DNA of 64,000 nucleotides from Sphingomonas radiodurans (GTDB lineage Bacteria; Pseudomonadota; Alphaproteobacteria; Sphingomonadales; Sphingomonadaceae), in the NCBI RefSeq assembly GCF_020866845.1, contig NZ_CP086594.1, positions 992,001 to 1,056,000 of the forward strand. Reading direction: 5' to 3'. The translations under genes were made by a program, and so were the position numbers. The first letter of the stretch is position 1, and each line of letters opens with the position of its first letter. The notes beneath the pieces were generated by a model. That model had not been told where the DNA came from. It made no database searches and saw only the letters and a list, made by a program, of their open reading frames with translations. This document shows, piece by piece, positions 28,598 through 45,468 of this stretch.

Positions 28598-29113
28598 ATG
28601 GATCGTGCTGAAAAGGCCGCAGCCGTCGCCGAACTCAAGCAGACCTTCTCCGAGGTCGGCGTGGTGGTCATCACCCGCAACCTCGGCCTCACCGTCGCGC
28701 AGTCGACCGTGCTGAGAACGAAGATGCGTGAGGCCGGCGCCGCCTACCGGGTCTCGAAGAACAAGCTTGCCAAGATCGCGCTCGACGGCACCGACTATGA
28801 ATCGCTGGGCGATCTGCTCACCGGTCCGGTCGGTCTCGCCAGCTCGGTCGATCCCGTCGCGGCCGCCAAGGTGGTCGTCGAGTTCGCCAAGACGACCGAC
28901 AAGTTCGAGATCGTCGGTGGCGGCATGGGTGCGACCAAGCTCGACGTGGAGGGCGTGAAGGCGCTCGCTACGCTGCCGTCGCTGGACGAGCTCCGGGCGA
29001 AGATCGTCGGTCTTATCGTGGCACCTGCCACGAAGCTGGCGACCATCACCCAGGCGCCCGCCGCGCAGCTTGCGCGCGTGCTTGCAGCTTATGCGGAAAA
29101 GGAAGCCGCCTGA
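28598..29113 (+). CDS. rplJ: 50S ribosomal protein L10
   Basis: 171 aa, normal length. [39 protein letters not shown] and the C-terminal helix that carries the L7/L12 dimers ([16 protein letters not shown]). The ATG at 28598 matches the family start and has GGAG 6-9 nt upstream; the in-frame GTG 12 nt earlier is not needed. It starts its own unit: the upstream neighbour is the minus-strand PhoX gene, not rplA. rplL follows after 44 nt. Confidence 0.97.
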   Translation: MDRAEKAAAVAELKQTFSEVGVVVITRNLGLTVAQSTVLRTKMREAGAAYRVSKNKLAKIALDGTDYESLGDLLTGPVGLASSVDPVAAAKVVVEFAKTTDKFEIVGGGMGATKLDVEGVKALATLPSLDELRAKIVGLIVAPATKLATITQAPAAQLARVLAAYAEKEAA

Positions 29114-29157
29114 TCTTTCAGGCGGCATCGTTTCAATCGATTTAAAGGAAGACTATC

Positions 29158-29535
29158 ATGGCAGACCTGAACGCGCTGGTTGACCAGCTATCCGAACTGA
29201 CCGTCCTCGAGGCGGCTGAGCTCTCGAAGCTTCTCGAAGAGAAGTGGGGCGTTTCGGCCGCAGCAGCGGTCGCAGCGGCTCCGGCTGGTGGCGGCGGCGC
29301 CGCTGCTCCGGCAGAAGAAGAGAAGACCGAATTCGACGTCATCCTGACGGGCGACGGCGGCAAGAAGATCAACGTCATCAAGGAAGTCCGCGCCCTCACC
29401 GGTCTCGGCCTGACTGAAGCCAAGACGCTGGTTGAGTCGGCTCCTAAGGCCGTCAAGGAAGGCGTGTCGAAGGACGAGGCCGCCAAGGTCAAGGCGCAGC
29501 TGGAAGCAGCCGGCGCAACCGTCGAGGTCAAGTGA
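29158..29535 (+). CDS. rplL: 50S ribosomal protein L7/L12
   Basis: 125 aa. It has the short helical N-terminal dimerisation domain ([21 protein letters not shown]), the Ala/Gly-rich hinge near residues 38-55 and the C-terminal factor-binding domain ([28 protein letters not shown]). AAAGGAAG precedes the ATG. In most relatives rpoB follows closely; here a terminator and about 4 kb of other genes intervene. Confidence 0.98.
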   Translation: MADLNALVDQLSELTVLEAAELSKLLEEKWGVSAAAAVAAAPAGGGGAAAPAEEEKTEFDVILTGDGGKKINVIKEVRALTGLGLTEAKTLVESAPKAVKEGVSKDEAAKVKAQLEAAGATVEVK

Positions 29536-29610
29536 GCTGAGGCGGGGAAGACGGGCCATGCTGGCCCGCATCCCCGCAAAGCCGGCCGACGCGGCATAAG
29601 CCGCGTTCGA

Positions 29611-29635
29611 CGTCACGGGATTAACTCCCGTGACG
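29611..29635. other. Perfect 10-bp hairpin downstream of rplL
   Basis: CGTCACGGGA-TTAAC-TCCCGTGACG, without a T-run, placed 76 nt after the rplL stop and 18 nt before the true terminator. It may protect the 3' end of the abundant rplJL mRNA or bind a protein. Confidence 0.6.
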
Positions 29636-29653
29636 TCCGGCCCGAAACAAAAA

Positions 29654-29682
29654 GGCGGCGCTCGCAAGGGCGCCGCCTTTTT
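29654..29682 (+). terminator. rho-independent terminator after rplL
   Basis: GGCGGCGC, 8-nt loop, GCGCCGCC, then TTTTT. The rest of the 376-bp gap 29536-29911 contains no gene, only this pair of hairpins and a 22-bp repeat copy. Confidence 0.9.
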
Positions 29683-29841
29683 CGTTATCGCGAAGCGACC
29701 AACAATCGTCGCCAATCAGCGACACCCAGTCCCACAGCTGTCCTACACCCCACCCATCATGGCATGAACATCACATGCCAATGCGCTCGCACGCTCCCGC
29801 CGCCGCGATCACCACGGCCGGCCGCAACACCCCGCCAGCGC

Positions 29842-29863
29842 CTCAACTTCCTCAACATTCGCG
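29842..29863 (+). repeat. 22-bp dispersed repeat, copy 2
   Basis: Same 22-mer as at 15553 (CTCAACTTCC...AACATTCGCG), here in non-coding DNA between the rplL terminator and the small membrane-protein gene. Confidence 0.85.
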
Positions 29864-29911
29864 ACCTTGCGACGCCTCAAAGCGCCTCGTACCGACCAAT
29901 GACGCACTCCG

Positions 29912-30109
29912 TCATCCGCCCCCCGATCCAAGCAGCGCCATCACCGCGGCGATGACCGACGAACCCGCGAACGGCCCCACCACCATCACCAGCACGAACC
30001 AGCCGATCATCCGCAGCAGGTGGTCTTCCTGCGCGCGTGTCAGCTTCGGCCGCGGGGGCGGTCCCCGCCCGTCGGGCGCCGGTGGCCAAGCGTTCGAGTC
30101 GAAGAACAT
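29912..30109 (-). CDS. Small membrane protein, 65 aa
   Basis: 65 aa from the ATG at 30109, which has GAGG 6 nt upstream. The N-terminal half is proline-rich and soluble (MFFDSNAWPPAPDGRGPPPR, then LTRAQEDHLLRMIG). One long hydrophobic stretch follows (WFVLVMVVGPFAGSSVIAAV, MALLGSGGG), probably one or two membrane passes. Codon use matches the chromosome. No family recognised. It is 101 nt downstream of the Pro/Thr-rich membrane protein gene on the same strand, with a 22-bp repeat copy between them. Confidence 0.6.
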   Translation of the reverse strand: MFFDSNAWPPAPDGRGPPPRPKLTRAQEDHLLRMIGWFVLVMVVGPFAGSSVIAAVMALLGSGGG

Positions 30110-30174
30110 GACCGGCCTCATAACAGTCAAGGGGTCGCGCGTAACGCCGGGTCGGCGAACAATCGCGCGACACC

Positions 30175-30196
30175 CTCAACTTCCTCAACATTCGCG
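30175..30196 (+). repeat. 22-bp dispersed repeat, copy 3
   Basis: Identical 22-mer to the copies at 15553 and 29842; intergenic, 14 nt past the stop of the minus-strand gene at 30211. Confidence 0.85.
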
Positions 30197-30210
30197 ATTC
30201 GACCCGCGCT

Positions 30211-31323
30211 TTAACGCCCCAAATGCGGCCGCACGCCGATCGCGTCGAACATGCGCGGCGGCTGATCGAGCCAGAACGGGCCGAGCTTCGCCTGCCCCGG
30301 CCGCTCGATGCCGATCGCGTGAACCGACGTCGTCTGCCCGCCCGCATGCACCGCGCGTATCGCCACCACCGGCACGAACATCGGGCGCTCGGCGGCGGTG
30401 AGCACAGTGATCGCGTCGCGCGGCATGGTCGCGAGCGTCCGCACCCGCTTCGTCTCGCCAGGCGCCAGATCGAACCTCGGTGTGGCGGGCCGATCAACCG
30501 GGCCGCCGAACAGCGTCGCAATCACAGCATCCTGCCCCGCCTGTGCGCTGAGCAGGCGAACTTCGAGCGCGATGCCCGTCGCGGCCACGTCCGAGACGTT
30601 GCGTACCGTCACCGTCACGTCCGCCGTCGCGGTGACGAGATTGACCCCCGCACGACTCACGACCGGCTCGTCGAGATCGATCCGCGCCGACGCGACCGGC
30701 GCCGGCTCGAGGAACCGCGGCGCCGGCACAACTGGCGGCGGTGGCACGATCACCGGCGGAGCATCAGGAACAACCGGCGCTTCGCCGATCACCGGCTCGG
30801 GCTCCACCGCGACTGGCCGACGACGGCGCCAGCCAAACAGTGCCCCCGCCGCCAGTACCAGCCCGATCAGCAACGCCGGGAACAACCAGCCCGGCCGCGC
30901 CGGCTGCTCCTCCACCGGCAACGGCGCCGCCGTGGGCAGCGGCGTGGGTGACGGCAGAGCAACCGGCGCTGGAAGCGGCACAGGCGTCGGCGTGGCGTTC
31001 GGCGTCGGCGACGGAGTGGGAAGTGGCGCCGCCGGCGTAGGCGTCGCTCGCGGAGTCGGAGTCGCCCGCGGAGTCGGTGTCGCCCGCGGCGTCGGCGTCA
31101 CCACCGGGCGCGGGGTCGCGGTTGGCGTCGGGACCGGCGCGACAACGACGGGCGGCACTACCGGCGTCGAAGTAGGCGCCGACGTCGGCTGCCCGGCCGG
31201 CAGCGAAAAGTTGCCGATATCGGGCGCCGTCTCCGGCACCACTTGCGCCTGCGCCGCCCCGGCAGCCACGAGCAGTGCCACGGCCGCGAACGAGCGCGTC
31301 GTCTTCCCCATCACCATCGTCAT
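30211..31323 (-). CDS. Exported membrane-anchored protein with Pro/Thr repeat linker
   Basis: 370 aa from the ATG at 31323, with further in-frame ATGs 6 and 12 nt later. A signal peptide (TTRSFAAVALLVAAGAAQAQ) is followed by ~130 residues of Pro/Thr repeats (TPRATPTPRATPTPRATPTP). Then come one membrane helix near 165-182 (FPALLIGLVLAAGALF) with RRRR stop-transfer, a second proline-rich stretch, and a ~130-residue beta-rich domain ending in IGVRPHLGR (DLAPGETKRVRTLATMP). Such repeats are common in wall-spanning linkers. No enzymatic motif. It starts 37 nt after the ester hydrolase gene and may be its operon partner. Confidence 0.72.
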   Translation of the reverse strand: MTMVMGKTTRSFAAVALLVAAGAAQAQVVPETAPDIGNFSLPAGQPTSAPTSTPVVPPVVVAPVPTPTATPRPVVTPTPRATPTPRATPTPRATPTPAAPLPTPSPTPNATPTPVPLPAPVALPSPTPLPTAAPLPVEEQPARPGWLFPALLIGLVLAAGALFGWRRRRPVAVEPEPVIGEAPVVPDAPPVIVPPPPVVPAPRFLEPAPVASARIDLDEPVVSRAGVNLVTATADVTVTVRNVSDVAATGIALEVRLLSAQAGQDAVIATLFGGPVDRPATPRFDLAPGETKRVRTLATMPRDAITVLTAAERPMFVPVVAIRAVHAGGQTTSVHAIGIERPGQAKLGPFWLDQPPRMFDAIGVRPHLGR

Positions 31324-31360
31324 CGCGCTAGACCGGTAAAGCTGAATGATCCGCAACCGC

Positions 31361-33286
31361 TCACGGCCGCGCCTGCGGCTGGTTGACCGCGACCACCGGC
31401 AGCCACACCGCGCTCGCCTGTGCCCCGCCACGCGCCAGCGTCACCGTCGCCTTCTGATAATCCCCCTGCTTCGCCAGGAAGATGTTGGGCACATACTTCT
31501 GAGGATTGCGATCGTAGAGCGGGAACAGCGTCGATTGCACCTGCACCATCATCCGATGCCCCGGCTGGAACACATGGTTCACCGTCGGCAGGCGGAAGCG
31601 ATAGCGCTGCACCTGGTTCGCCGGGATCGCCGATGGCTTCTCGAAACTCTCGCGATAGCGCCCGCGGAAGATGTCGAGGCTGATCGCCAGCTGATAGCCG
31701 CCCTTCTTGGGATCGTTGGGATATTCGTCCGGATAGACGTCGATCACCTTCACGACGAAGTCGCCATCAGTCCCGCTCGTCTTGGCGAAGATGTCGGCGA
31801 TCGGCGCGCCCGATACGCGCACCGCCTGCGTCAGCGGCGCCGTCTGGTACGTCATCACGTCGGTCCGTCCGTCGACCGAGCGCTGGTCCGACACCAGCCA
31901 CGCCCCCCAGCGTCCGTCGCCGAAATTCACTGGTCGCGGCAGGTGCGGCACCGGCTTCGCAGGATCGGAGACGTAGCTGTCATCGCCCGCCGCCCCCTTC
32001 TCGAATCCGAGCCCGCCATCCGCCGCCAGATAGATCGGCTTCAGCGGCGCCGCGCACCCAGTGTCGCAAGCGAGCGGCCATTGCGCGAGTTCGTCCCAGC
32101 GATTGTCGCCGGTGTTGTAGATCAACGCCTGCGGCGGCGTGAACGCCGCCCGCCCGTCACGCAGATACTGGTCGAAGAACGGGAACAGATATTGTTCACG
32201 CCACTGCGTCGCGGTGTCGCCGTTCCACTTGAAGTCACCCAGCGACGATCCGTCGTAATTCGCCTGGCTGTGCCGCCACGGCCCCATGACGAGGAAGTTG
32301 TTGCCCGATTTCCCCTTTGCCTTCAGCGCCTCCCAGGCAGTGATCGCGCCGTACATGTCCTCCTGATCGAACAGCCCCTGTTCCCACATCGTCGGCACAT
32401 TCGATGGGTTGGCGGCGAGCAGTTTGTCGAGCGCCTGGCCCTGCCAGAAGCCGTCATAGGCCGGGTGCGCGACCATGCGCTGCCAATAGGGCAGCTTCGC
32501 ATAGCCGGACTTCTCGGCCCAGGCACCGGCCGATCCGATGCGGCGGAATTGTTCGTAATCGTCGTAGATCGTCGCGGCCGGCGTCGTGCCGGCGCCCTTG
32601 AAGCCGGTCTGCCCGCCCAGCCAGCCGATGTTGGCGAGGCGAAACGCGCCGTAGTGCAGCCAGTCGTCGCCCATCCAGCCGTCGATCATCGGGCTTTCCG
32701 GCGCGGCGACCTTCAGCGCCGGATGCGGGTTCAGCAACGCCATCGCGACGGTGAACCCTTCGTAGGACGATCCGAGCATCCCGACGCGACCGTTCGATTC
32801 GGGCAGGTTCGCCTTGTTCACCAGCCAGTCGATCGTATCGTATGCGTCGGTCGAATGATCGACCTTCGTCGGGTTGAGCGGGCCGACGACGGGGCGCGTG
32901 ACGACATAGTCGCCTTCCGAGCCATATTTGCCGCGGACGTCCTGGAAGATGCGGATGTAGCCTGCCTTCACGAACGGTTCGTCCGCCTGCGGCAATAGCG
33001 ACGCCATGGTCGGGCTGTTCGCGACGCGATTGGCGCGCCCCGCGGCATTGTAGGGCGTCCGGGTCAGCAGGATCGGCGCATTGGTCGCGCCCTTGGGGAT
33101 GATGATGACGGTGAACAGCTTCGTCCCGTCGCGCATCGGCACCATCACTTCGCGGCGGATATAATCGCGCGCGTCGATCGGATAGGCGAAGCCGGCGGGA
33201 ACGTCGCCGCCCGGTGCCGCCACCTGCTGCGCCGATACGGGGTTGAGCGCCAGCGCGGCACCGGCAAGCAACAGCAGTTTCTTCAT
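31361..33286 (-). CDS. Alpha-amino acid ester hydrolase (beta-lactam acylase type)
   Basis: 641 aa with a signal peptide ([20 protein letters not shown]) and GGAGA 7 nt before the ATG. It belongs to the CocE/NonD alpha/beta-hydrolases and follows the alpha-amino acid ester hydrolase pattern closely. Nucleophile S174 (GSSYEG), D307 (LFDQED) and H339 (GPWRHS) form the triad. The carboxylate cluster that binds the substrate ammonium group is complete at D208, E309 and D310. C-terminal jelly-roll domain present. Known members hydrolyse or transfer acyl groups of alpha-amino esters, amides and amino-beta-lactams such as cephalexin. Probably periplasmic; the physiological substrate is unknown. Confidence 0.9.
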   Translation of the reverse strand: MKKLLLLAGAALALNPVSAQQVAAPGGDVPAGFAYPIDARDYIRREVMVPMRDGTKLFTVIIIPKGATNAPILLTRTPYNAAGRANRVANSPTMASLLPQADEPFVKAGYIRIFQDVRGKYGSEGDYVVTRPVVGPLNPTKVDHSTDAYDTIDWLVNKANLPESNGRVGMLGSSYEGFTVAMALLNPHPALKVAAPESPMIDGWMGDDWLHYGAFRLANIGWLGGQTGFKGAGTTPAATIYDDYEQFRRIGSAGAWAEKSGYAKLPYWQRMVAHPAYDGFWQGQALDKLLAANPSNVPTMWEQGLFDQEDMYGAITAWEALKAKGKSGNNFLVMGPWRHSQANYDGSSLGDFKWNGDTATQWREQYLFPFFDQYLRDGRAAFTPPQALIYNTGDNRWDELAQWPLACDTGCAAPLKPIYLAADGGLGFEKGAAGDDSYVSDPAKPVPHLPRPVNFGDGRWGAWLVSDQRSVDGRTDVMTYQTAPLTQAVRVSGAPIADIFAKTSGTDGDFVVKVIDVYPDEYPNDPKKGGYQLAISLDIFRGRYRESFEKPSAIPANQVQRYRFRLPTVNHVFQPGHRMMVQVQSTLFPLYDRNPQKYVPNIFLAKQGDYQKATVTLARGGAQASAVWLPVVAVNQPQARP

Positions 33287-33411
33287 CCACGCATCTCCAG
33301 CCCACCACGCCAGCCACCCCATGGGGTTGGAATGACGCCAAGACATCGGCACTAGTCGCGCTTCCGGCCCGCAATCAACCGTCATCGCGAGCCGTCGCTG
33401 CTCCCTGCTGG

Positions 33412-33440
33412 TTGACGCCTCCAACGCGGTCTCCTATATG
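33412..33440 (+). promoter_or_regulatory. rpoB-rpoC promoter
   Basis: TTGACG, 17 bp, TATATG: a near-consensus housekeeping promoter. Transcription would start near 33447 and leave a ~170-nt leader before rpoB. The 332-bp gap 33287-33618 holds no gene. A dedicated promoter fits the separation of rpoBC from rplJL. Confidence 0.7.
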
Positions 33441-33618
33441 GGCAGCCTCACCACAGCTTCGGGAAATGGCATGGCGTCGCGCACCGTGTCGAACGAATAG
33501 GGGCTGCCGGTTTCATAGACGCTTCGAGGCTGCCGTTTGTTCTGACCGGGACACGACGTGCGGCCTTTTATGCGTCTCGTCCTGCGCCCGGACATGTTTA
33601 CCAAGGCAGATAGCGATC

Positions 33619-37770
<4,152 letters not shown>

Positions 37771-37780
37771 ACACACGCAA

Positions 37781-37890
37781 TCTCCCTCTCTCCGCTTGCG
37801 GGGAGAGGGCCGGGGAGAGGGGCAGTCGCAAGCGCGACGCTCTGACTCCCCCTCTCCCCTACCCTCTCCCCGCAAGCGGAGAGAGGGAGA
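37781..37890. repeat. Palindromic repeat between rpoB and rpoC
   Basis: TCTCCCTCTCTCCGCTTGCG at the left edge is mirrored at the right edge by CGCAAGCGGAGAGAGGGAGA; inner arms GGGGAGAGGG/CCCTCTCCCC also pair. It fills almost the whole intergenic space of the operon and ends 12 nt before the rpoC ATG, so its right arm can lie close to the ribosome-binding region. Confidence 0.85.
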
Positions 37891-37902
37891 AAGAGGCTGA
37901 AA

Positions 37903-42198
<4,296 letters not shown>

Positions 42199-42224
42199 TC
42201 TCGTTCGGACACCGCGACACGAAG

Positions 42225-42256
42225 AGCCCCGCCGGAGCGATCCGGCGGGGCTTTTT
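42225..42256 (+). terminator. rho-independent terminator after rpoC
   Basis: AGCCCCGCCGGA-GCGA-TCCGGCGGGGCT, a perfect 12-bp stem, then TTTTG. Closes the rpoBC unit. Confidence 0.95.
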
Positions 42257-42263
42257 GTTTCAC

Positions 42264-42287
42264 TTAGCTCCACGGTGGCGGAGCTAA
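42264..42287. promoter_or_regulatory. Inverted repeat upstream of the nuclease-domain gene
   Basis: TTAGCTCC, 8 nt, GGAGCTAA: perfect 8-bp arms about 75 nt before the start codon. It could be an operator or mRNA hairpin. It lies after the rpoC terminator, so it belongs to the following gene's control region. Confidence 0.4.
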
Positions 42288-42361
42288 TTCAAAGTTTAGT
42301 AGCTATTTAGCCTACTTGCCGAAACGACCCAGCCGCGCCAATCTTCATCGAAAGAGGGGGG

Positions 42362-43438
42362 ATGGCAGGTATGGACATCGCGACACGACTGGCTGAGCTG
42401 CAAAAGCGTACCGTTGAGCACCGCGAGGTACTCCTGACAGAAGAAGCTGCAAAAACTGCGCTGGTGATGCCGTTCCTGCAAACTCTTGGATATGACGTCT
42501 TTAACCCAAAGGAAGTCATTCCCGAATTTACGGCCGATGTCGGGATCAAGAAAGGTGAGAAGGTCGACTACGCCATCTGTAACGATGGCAAGGTAAACAT
42601 CTTGATCGAGTGTAAACCATCAACGGCTGAGCTAAATGTCCATCATGCAGCTCAGCTGTTCCGGTACTTCAGTGTTACCGATGCCCGGCTCGCAATCCTA
42701 ACGAACGGTGTCAATTATCAGTTCTTTTCAGATATTGAAAAGCCGAACAAGATGGATGATCGGCCATTTTTCACGTTCAGCATGGATGCGATCAAGCCCT
42801 CTGATATCCGTACGCTGGAGAAGTTCGCGAAACACGGTTTCGACATTGAGCAGATCCTCCAGGAGGCAGGTAACCTCAAGCTGCAATCCTTGCTCCGCAA
42901 GTCAATCGAGCAGGAGTTCGCGGAGCCGACTGATGAGTTCGTCCGTATATTCGCGGCAAGAGTAGTTGAGGGGCGCCTGACACCAGCGGCAAAAGAAACG
43001 ATAGCGCGATTGGTGCCCGCAACGATCGCAGCGATCATCCGTGATCGAGTGAACGAACGCCTGTCTTCGGCACTGAACGCAACCGGACAGTCGTTGGCTG
43101 ACCCGGAGGAGGCAAGCACGACGCCCGAAGAGGCGATAATCACCACTCAAGAAGAGCTAAGTGGTTTTCACATCGTGCAGGCGATCGCCTCCAAGCTGGT
43201 AAATCCCAAGCGGATCGTAATCCGCGACAGTAAGTCTTATTGCGCCATCTTGCTGGATGACAACAACCGCAAAACGATCGCACGGATGTGGTTCAACTCG
43301 CCGACGACCCGTTATTTTGGCACCTTTGCGGGCAAAGAAGAGACCCGTCACCTGATGCCCGAATTGACAGGTATCTATCAGCTCACACCAGAAATCGAAG
43401 CTCGCCTGAGAGAACTGGATGACGCGATCGGGGCGTGA
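42362..43438 (+). CDS. Solitary HsdR N-terminal-type nuclease domain protein
   Basis: 358 aa. Residues ~30-125 match the type I restriction HsdR N-terminal fold (HSDR_N_2-like). D69 (VDYAI), the E83-x-K85 pair (ILIECKP) and the Q98-x3-Y102 motif (QLFRY) form a complete PD-(D/E)xK site. There is no helicase, methylase or specificity subunit here or nearby. The C-terminal ~110 residues (FHIVQAIASKLVNPKRIVI, then LLDDNNRKTIARMWFN) form a second, unnamed domain. G+C is lower than the chromosome (28 of 60 at 42601-42660), suggesting acquisition. GAGG lies 4 nt before ATG 42362; ATG 42371 is an alternative. Confidence 0.82.
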   Translation: MAGMDIATRLAELQKRTVEHREVLLTEEAAKTALVMPFLQTLGYDVFNPKEVIPEFTADVGIKKGEKVDYAICNDGKVNILIECKPSTAELNVHHAAQLFRYFSVTDARLAILTNGVNYQFFSDIEKPNKMDDRPFFTFSMDAIKPSDIRTLEKFAKHGFDIEQILQEAGNLKLQSLLRKSIEQEFAEPTDEFVRIFAARVVEGRLTPAAKETIARLVPATIAAIIRDRVNERLSSALNATGQSLADPEEASTTPEEAIITTQEELSGFHIVQAIASKLVNPKRIVIRDSKSYCAILLDDNNRKTIARMWFNSPTTRYFGTFAGKEETRHLMPELTGIYQLTPEIEARLRELDDAIGA

Positions 43439-43581
43439 TTCACGCGAGTGCGCGTCCGCCCGATTGATATGGTGGACGCGCGCCTGCGCCCGAAAAACAC
43501 ACTGATACCAATCAGCTTGCCCCGCCAAACCTGTCCCAAAGCATAGGAAGTCGCCCAACCCCCGCTACCGTAGCGGCTCGC

Positions 43582-44121
43582 ATGACCAAAAGCACCCTGA
43601 CCCACCCCGCCCCGACGCCACCGGGGCTCACCTCGGTGCTCGATCGCAACATCACGCGCATGCAGGAGCGTCGCGCCGCCGATGAGCGCGACGCGACGCT
43701 GTCCGAGCGCGTGTCGGATGCGATCACGCGCTTTGCCGGCAGCATGACGTTCGTCATCATCCATGCGGTCGCTTACGGCACGTGGATCGCGATCAATGTC
43801 GGCATCGTCCCCGGCATTGAGCCATTCGATCCCAGCTTCGTGATGCTGGCGATGGAGGCAAGCGTCGAGGCGATTTTCCTGTCGACGTTCGTTTTGATCA
43901 GCCAGAACCGCATGATGGGCGCCGCCGCCCGCCAGTCCGATCTCGATCTCCAGATCAACCTGCTGGCCGAGCACGAACTGACCCATCTGGTCTCGATCGT
44001 CGATGCGATGGCGCGCAAGATGGGTGTAGACATCGTCGACGAGGCGCATCTGTCGGAGATCAAGCAGGATGTCTCGCCCGAAGCCGTGCTCGACGGCCTC
44101 GACGCCGCCGATCGGAAGTAG
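43582..44121 (+). CDS. DUF1003 family membrane protein
   Basis: 179 aa. After a soluble N-terminus with a charged helix (LDRNITRMQERRAADERDA) come two membrane segments, about 53-73 (GSMTFVIIHAVAYGTWIAIN) and 86-108 (SFVMLAMEASVEAIFLSTFV). The family's SQNRMMGAAARQSDLDLQINL stretch and a long C-terminal helix with AEHELTHLVSIVDAM follow. This is the classic DUF1003 layout; no biochemical function is established to my knowledge. It converges with the acetyltransferase gene with a 16-bp gap and no obvious terminator. Confidence 0.88.
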   Translation: MTKSTLTHPAPTPPGLTSVLDRNITRMQERRAADERDATLSERVSDAITRFAGSMTFVIIHAVAYGTWIAINVGIVPGIEPFDPSFVMLAMEASVEAIFLSTFVLISQNRMMGAAARQSDLDLQINLLAEHELTHLVSIVDAMARKMGVDIVDEAHLSEIKQDVSPEAVLDGLDAADRK

Positions 44122-44137
44122 CCGTTAGACCTAGCCC

Positions 44138-44662
44138 CTACCGCGCACTCCACTCATCGCGCAGAAGCCCCCAAATCACGCTGTCGCGCACCCCGATATG
44201 CGTTTCCCACTCCGCGCGCAGCAGCCCCTCGCGCTGGAAGCCGAGCTCGGTCAGCAACGCGATCGAGCGCACGTTCTCCGGGTCGGTATCCGCAAACACC
44301 CGCCTGGCGCCCTCGGCGAACAGCAGGTCGATCAGCGCGGTCACCGCCTCGCGCCCATAGCCTTGTCCCGACGCCGCCGCCGACAGCAAATAGCCGATCT
44401 CGATCACGCCGCGGCGCCGCTCGCCCGCCGCCAGCGTGCCGATCGCGCGGCCACTTGCCTTCTCGATTATCGCCCACTGCCGCCACTGGTCGCCCGCCTG
44501 CGGCGTCACGTAATCGACCGTCTCGTCGATTGATCCATGCGGCGGGCTCGACCAGAAGCGCATCACGCGCGGGTCGCAATAGGCCTCGTGCAGCGCCGGC
44601 GCATCGGTCGGATCCGGTGCCCGCAGCGTCAGCCGCGCGCTCTCGAACGGCTCGGCCTTCAT
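44138..44662 (-). CDS. GNAT acetyltransferase, RimJ/RimL type
   Basis: 174 aa. Begins MKAEPFESARLTLRAPDPTDAPAL, typical of the RimJ/RimL group. The acetyl-CoA pyrophosphate-binding segment is ASGQGYGREAVTALIDLLF (Q/R-x-x-G-x-G/A), followed by ADTDPENVRSIALLTELGF. It probably acetylates an N-terminal amine of a protein or a small amine; the target is not evident. It starts 7 nt after the stop of the LysR gene, at the end of the metZ-apaG-lysR run. Confidence 0.87.
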   Translation of the reverse strand: MKAEPFESARLTLRAPDPTDAPALHEAYCDPRVMRFWSSPPHGSIDETVDYVTPQAGDQWRQWAIIEKASGRAIGTLAAGERRRGVIEIGYLLSAAASGQGYGREAVTALIDLLFAEGARRVFADTDPENVRSIALLTELGFQREGLLRAEWETHIGVRDSVIWGLLRDEWSAR

Positions 44663-44669
44663 GCGCCAG

Positions 44670-45461
44670 TCAACCCGCCAGCGCTTCGACCAGCGCCTGC
44701 ACCTTGCGCTGCCGCCATTGTGGCAGCGGCGCGACGAGCCAATAGCCAAGCCGCGACGGTCGCGGGTCACCGACCATCGCGACATGCCCCGCCGCGATAT
44801 CGCGCGCCGCGAGCAGTTCGGGCACCGTCGCCCGCCCCAGCCCCTGCGCCGCGGCGTCGAGCGCCAGCCCCGCATCGCTGACGCGGATCAGCGCCGCGCC
44901 ATCCTCCGGGCCACAGCCCGGCCATGCGATCACCGCCGCGGCGCTGCCGCCCGCCCGCTCGACCGTCACCATCCCGTCGCTCTCGATCGCCTCGCCTTCG
45001 AGCAGCCCTGGCCCCTCGCCCCACGTCACCGCCAGGTCGAGGTTCGCCTCGGTGAAGTCAGGCGGCGTATCGGCGGCGATCAGCACGAAGCGCAACTCGC
45101 CGTCGCCGCGCGCGATCTCGGCCAGCCGCGGCAGCAGCCACTTCTCGGTCAGGTCGCGCGGCGCCGCGATCGTCAGCGACTTGGACGATTGCCCCGCCTG
45201 CATCGCGCGCACCGCTTCTTCCATTTGCAGGAAACCGTCGCGCAACGGAGCCAGCCCCGCCTCGCCCTCGGGCGTCAGCTCCAGCCCCTTGGTCGTGCGC
45301 CGGAACAGCACGACGCCCAGCGTGTCCTCAAGCGCCCGGATCTGCTGCCCCACCGCCGCCGGCGTCACCGCCAGCTCGTCCGCCGCGCGCGTGAACGACA
45401 AATGCCGTGCCGCAGCGTCGAGCACGCGCAGACCGTTCAAGGGAAGATGCGTTCGCTTCAT
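44670..45461 (-). CDS. LysR-family transcriptional regulator, short
   Basis: 263 aa, about 35 residues shorter than usual for the family, mainly in the effector domain. The HTH is intact: LPLNGLRVLDAAARHLSFTR, AVTPAAVGQQIRALEDTLG, VLFRRTTKG. The effector part includes ADTPPDFTEANLDLAVTWG. GcvA-type regulators share this opening. It lies 7 nt after apaG and 7 nt before the acetyltransferase gene, so it is most likely part of that operon rather than divergent from a target. Confidence 0.85.
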   Translation of the reverse strand: MKRTHLPLNGLRVLDAAARHLSFTRAADELAVTPAAVGQQIRALEDTLGVVLFRRTTKGLELTPEGEAGLAPLRDGFLQMEEAVRAMQAGQSSKSLTIAAPRDLTEKWLLPRLAEIARGDGELRFVLIAADTPPDFTEANLDLAVTWGEGPGLLEGEAIESDGMVTVERAGGSAAAVIAWPGCGPEDGAALIRVSDAGLALDAAAQGLGRATVPELLAARDIAAGHVAMVGDPRPSRLGYWLVAPLPQWRQRKVQALVEALAG

Positions 45462-45468
45462 GCTACAA

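Noticed and set aside
33412..33618. N-terminal extension of rpoB from an upstream in-frame codon
   Set aside because: The extension overlaps the near-consensus promoter, and the family start is the ATG at 33619.
44670..45461. Truncated, broken LysR pseudogene
   Set aside because: Shorter than usual, but the frame is intact and spaced 7 nt from both neighbours, so it looks functional.
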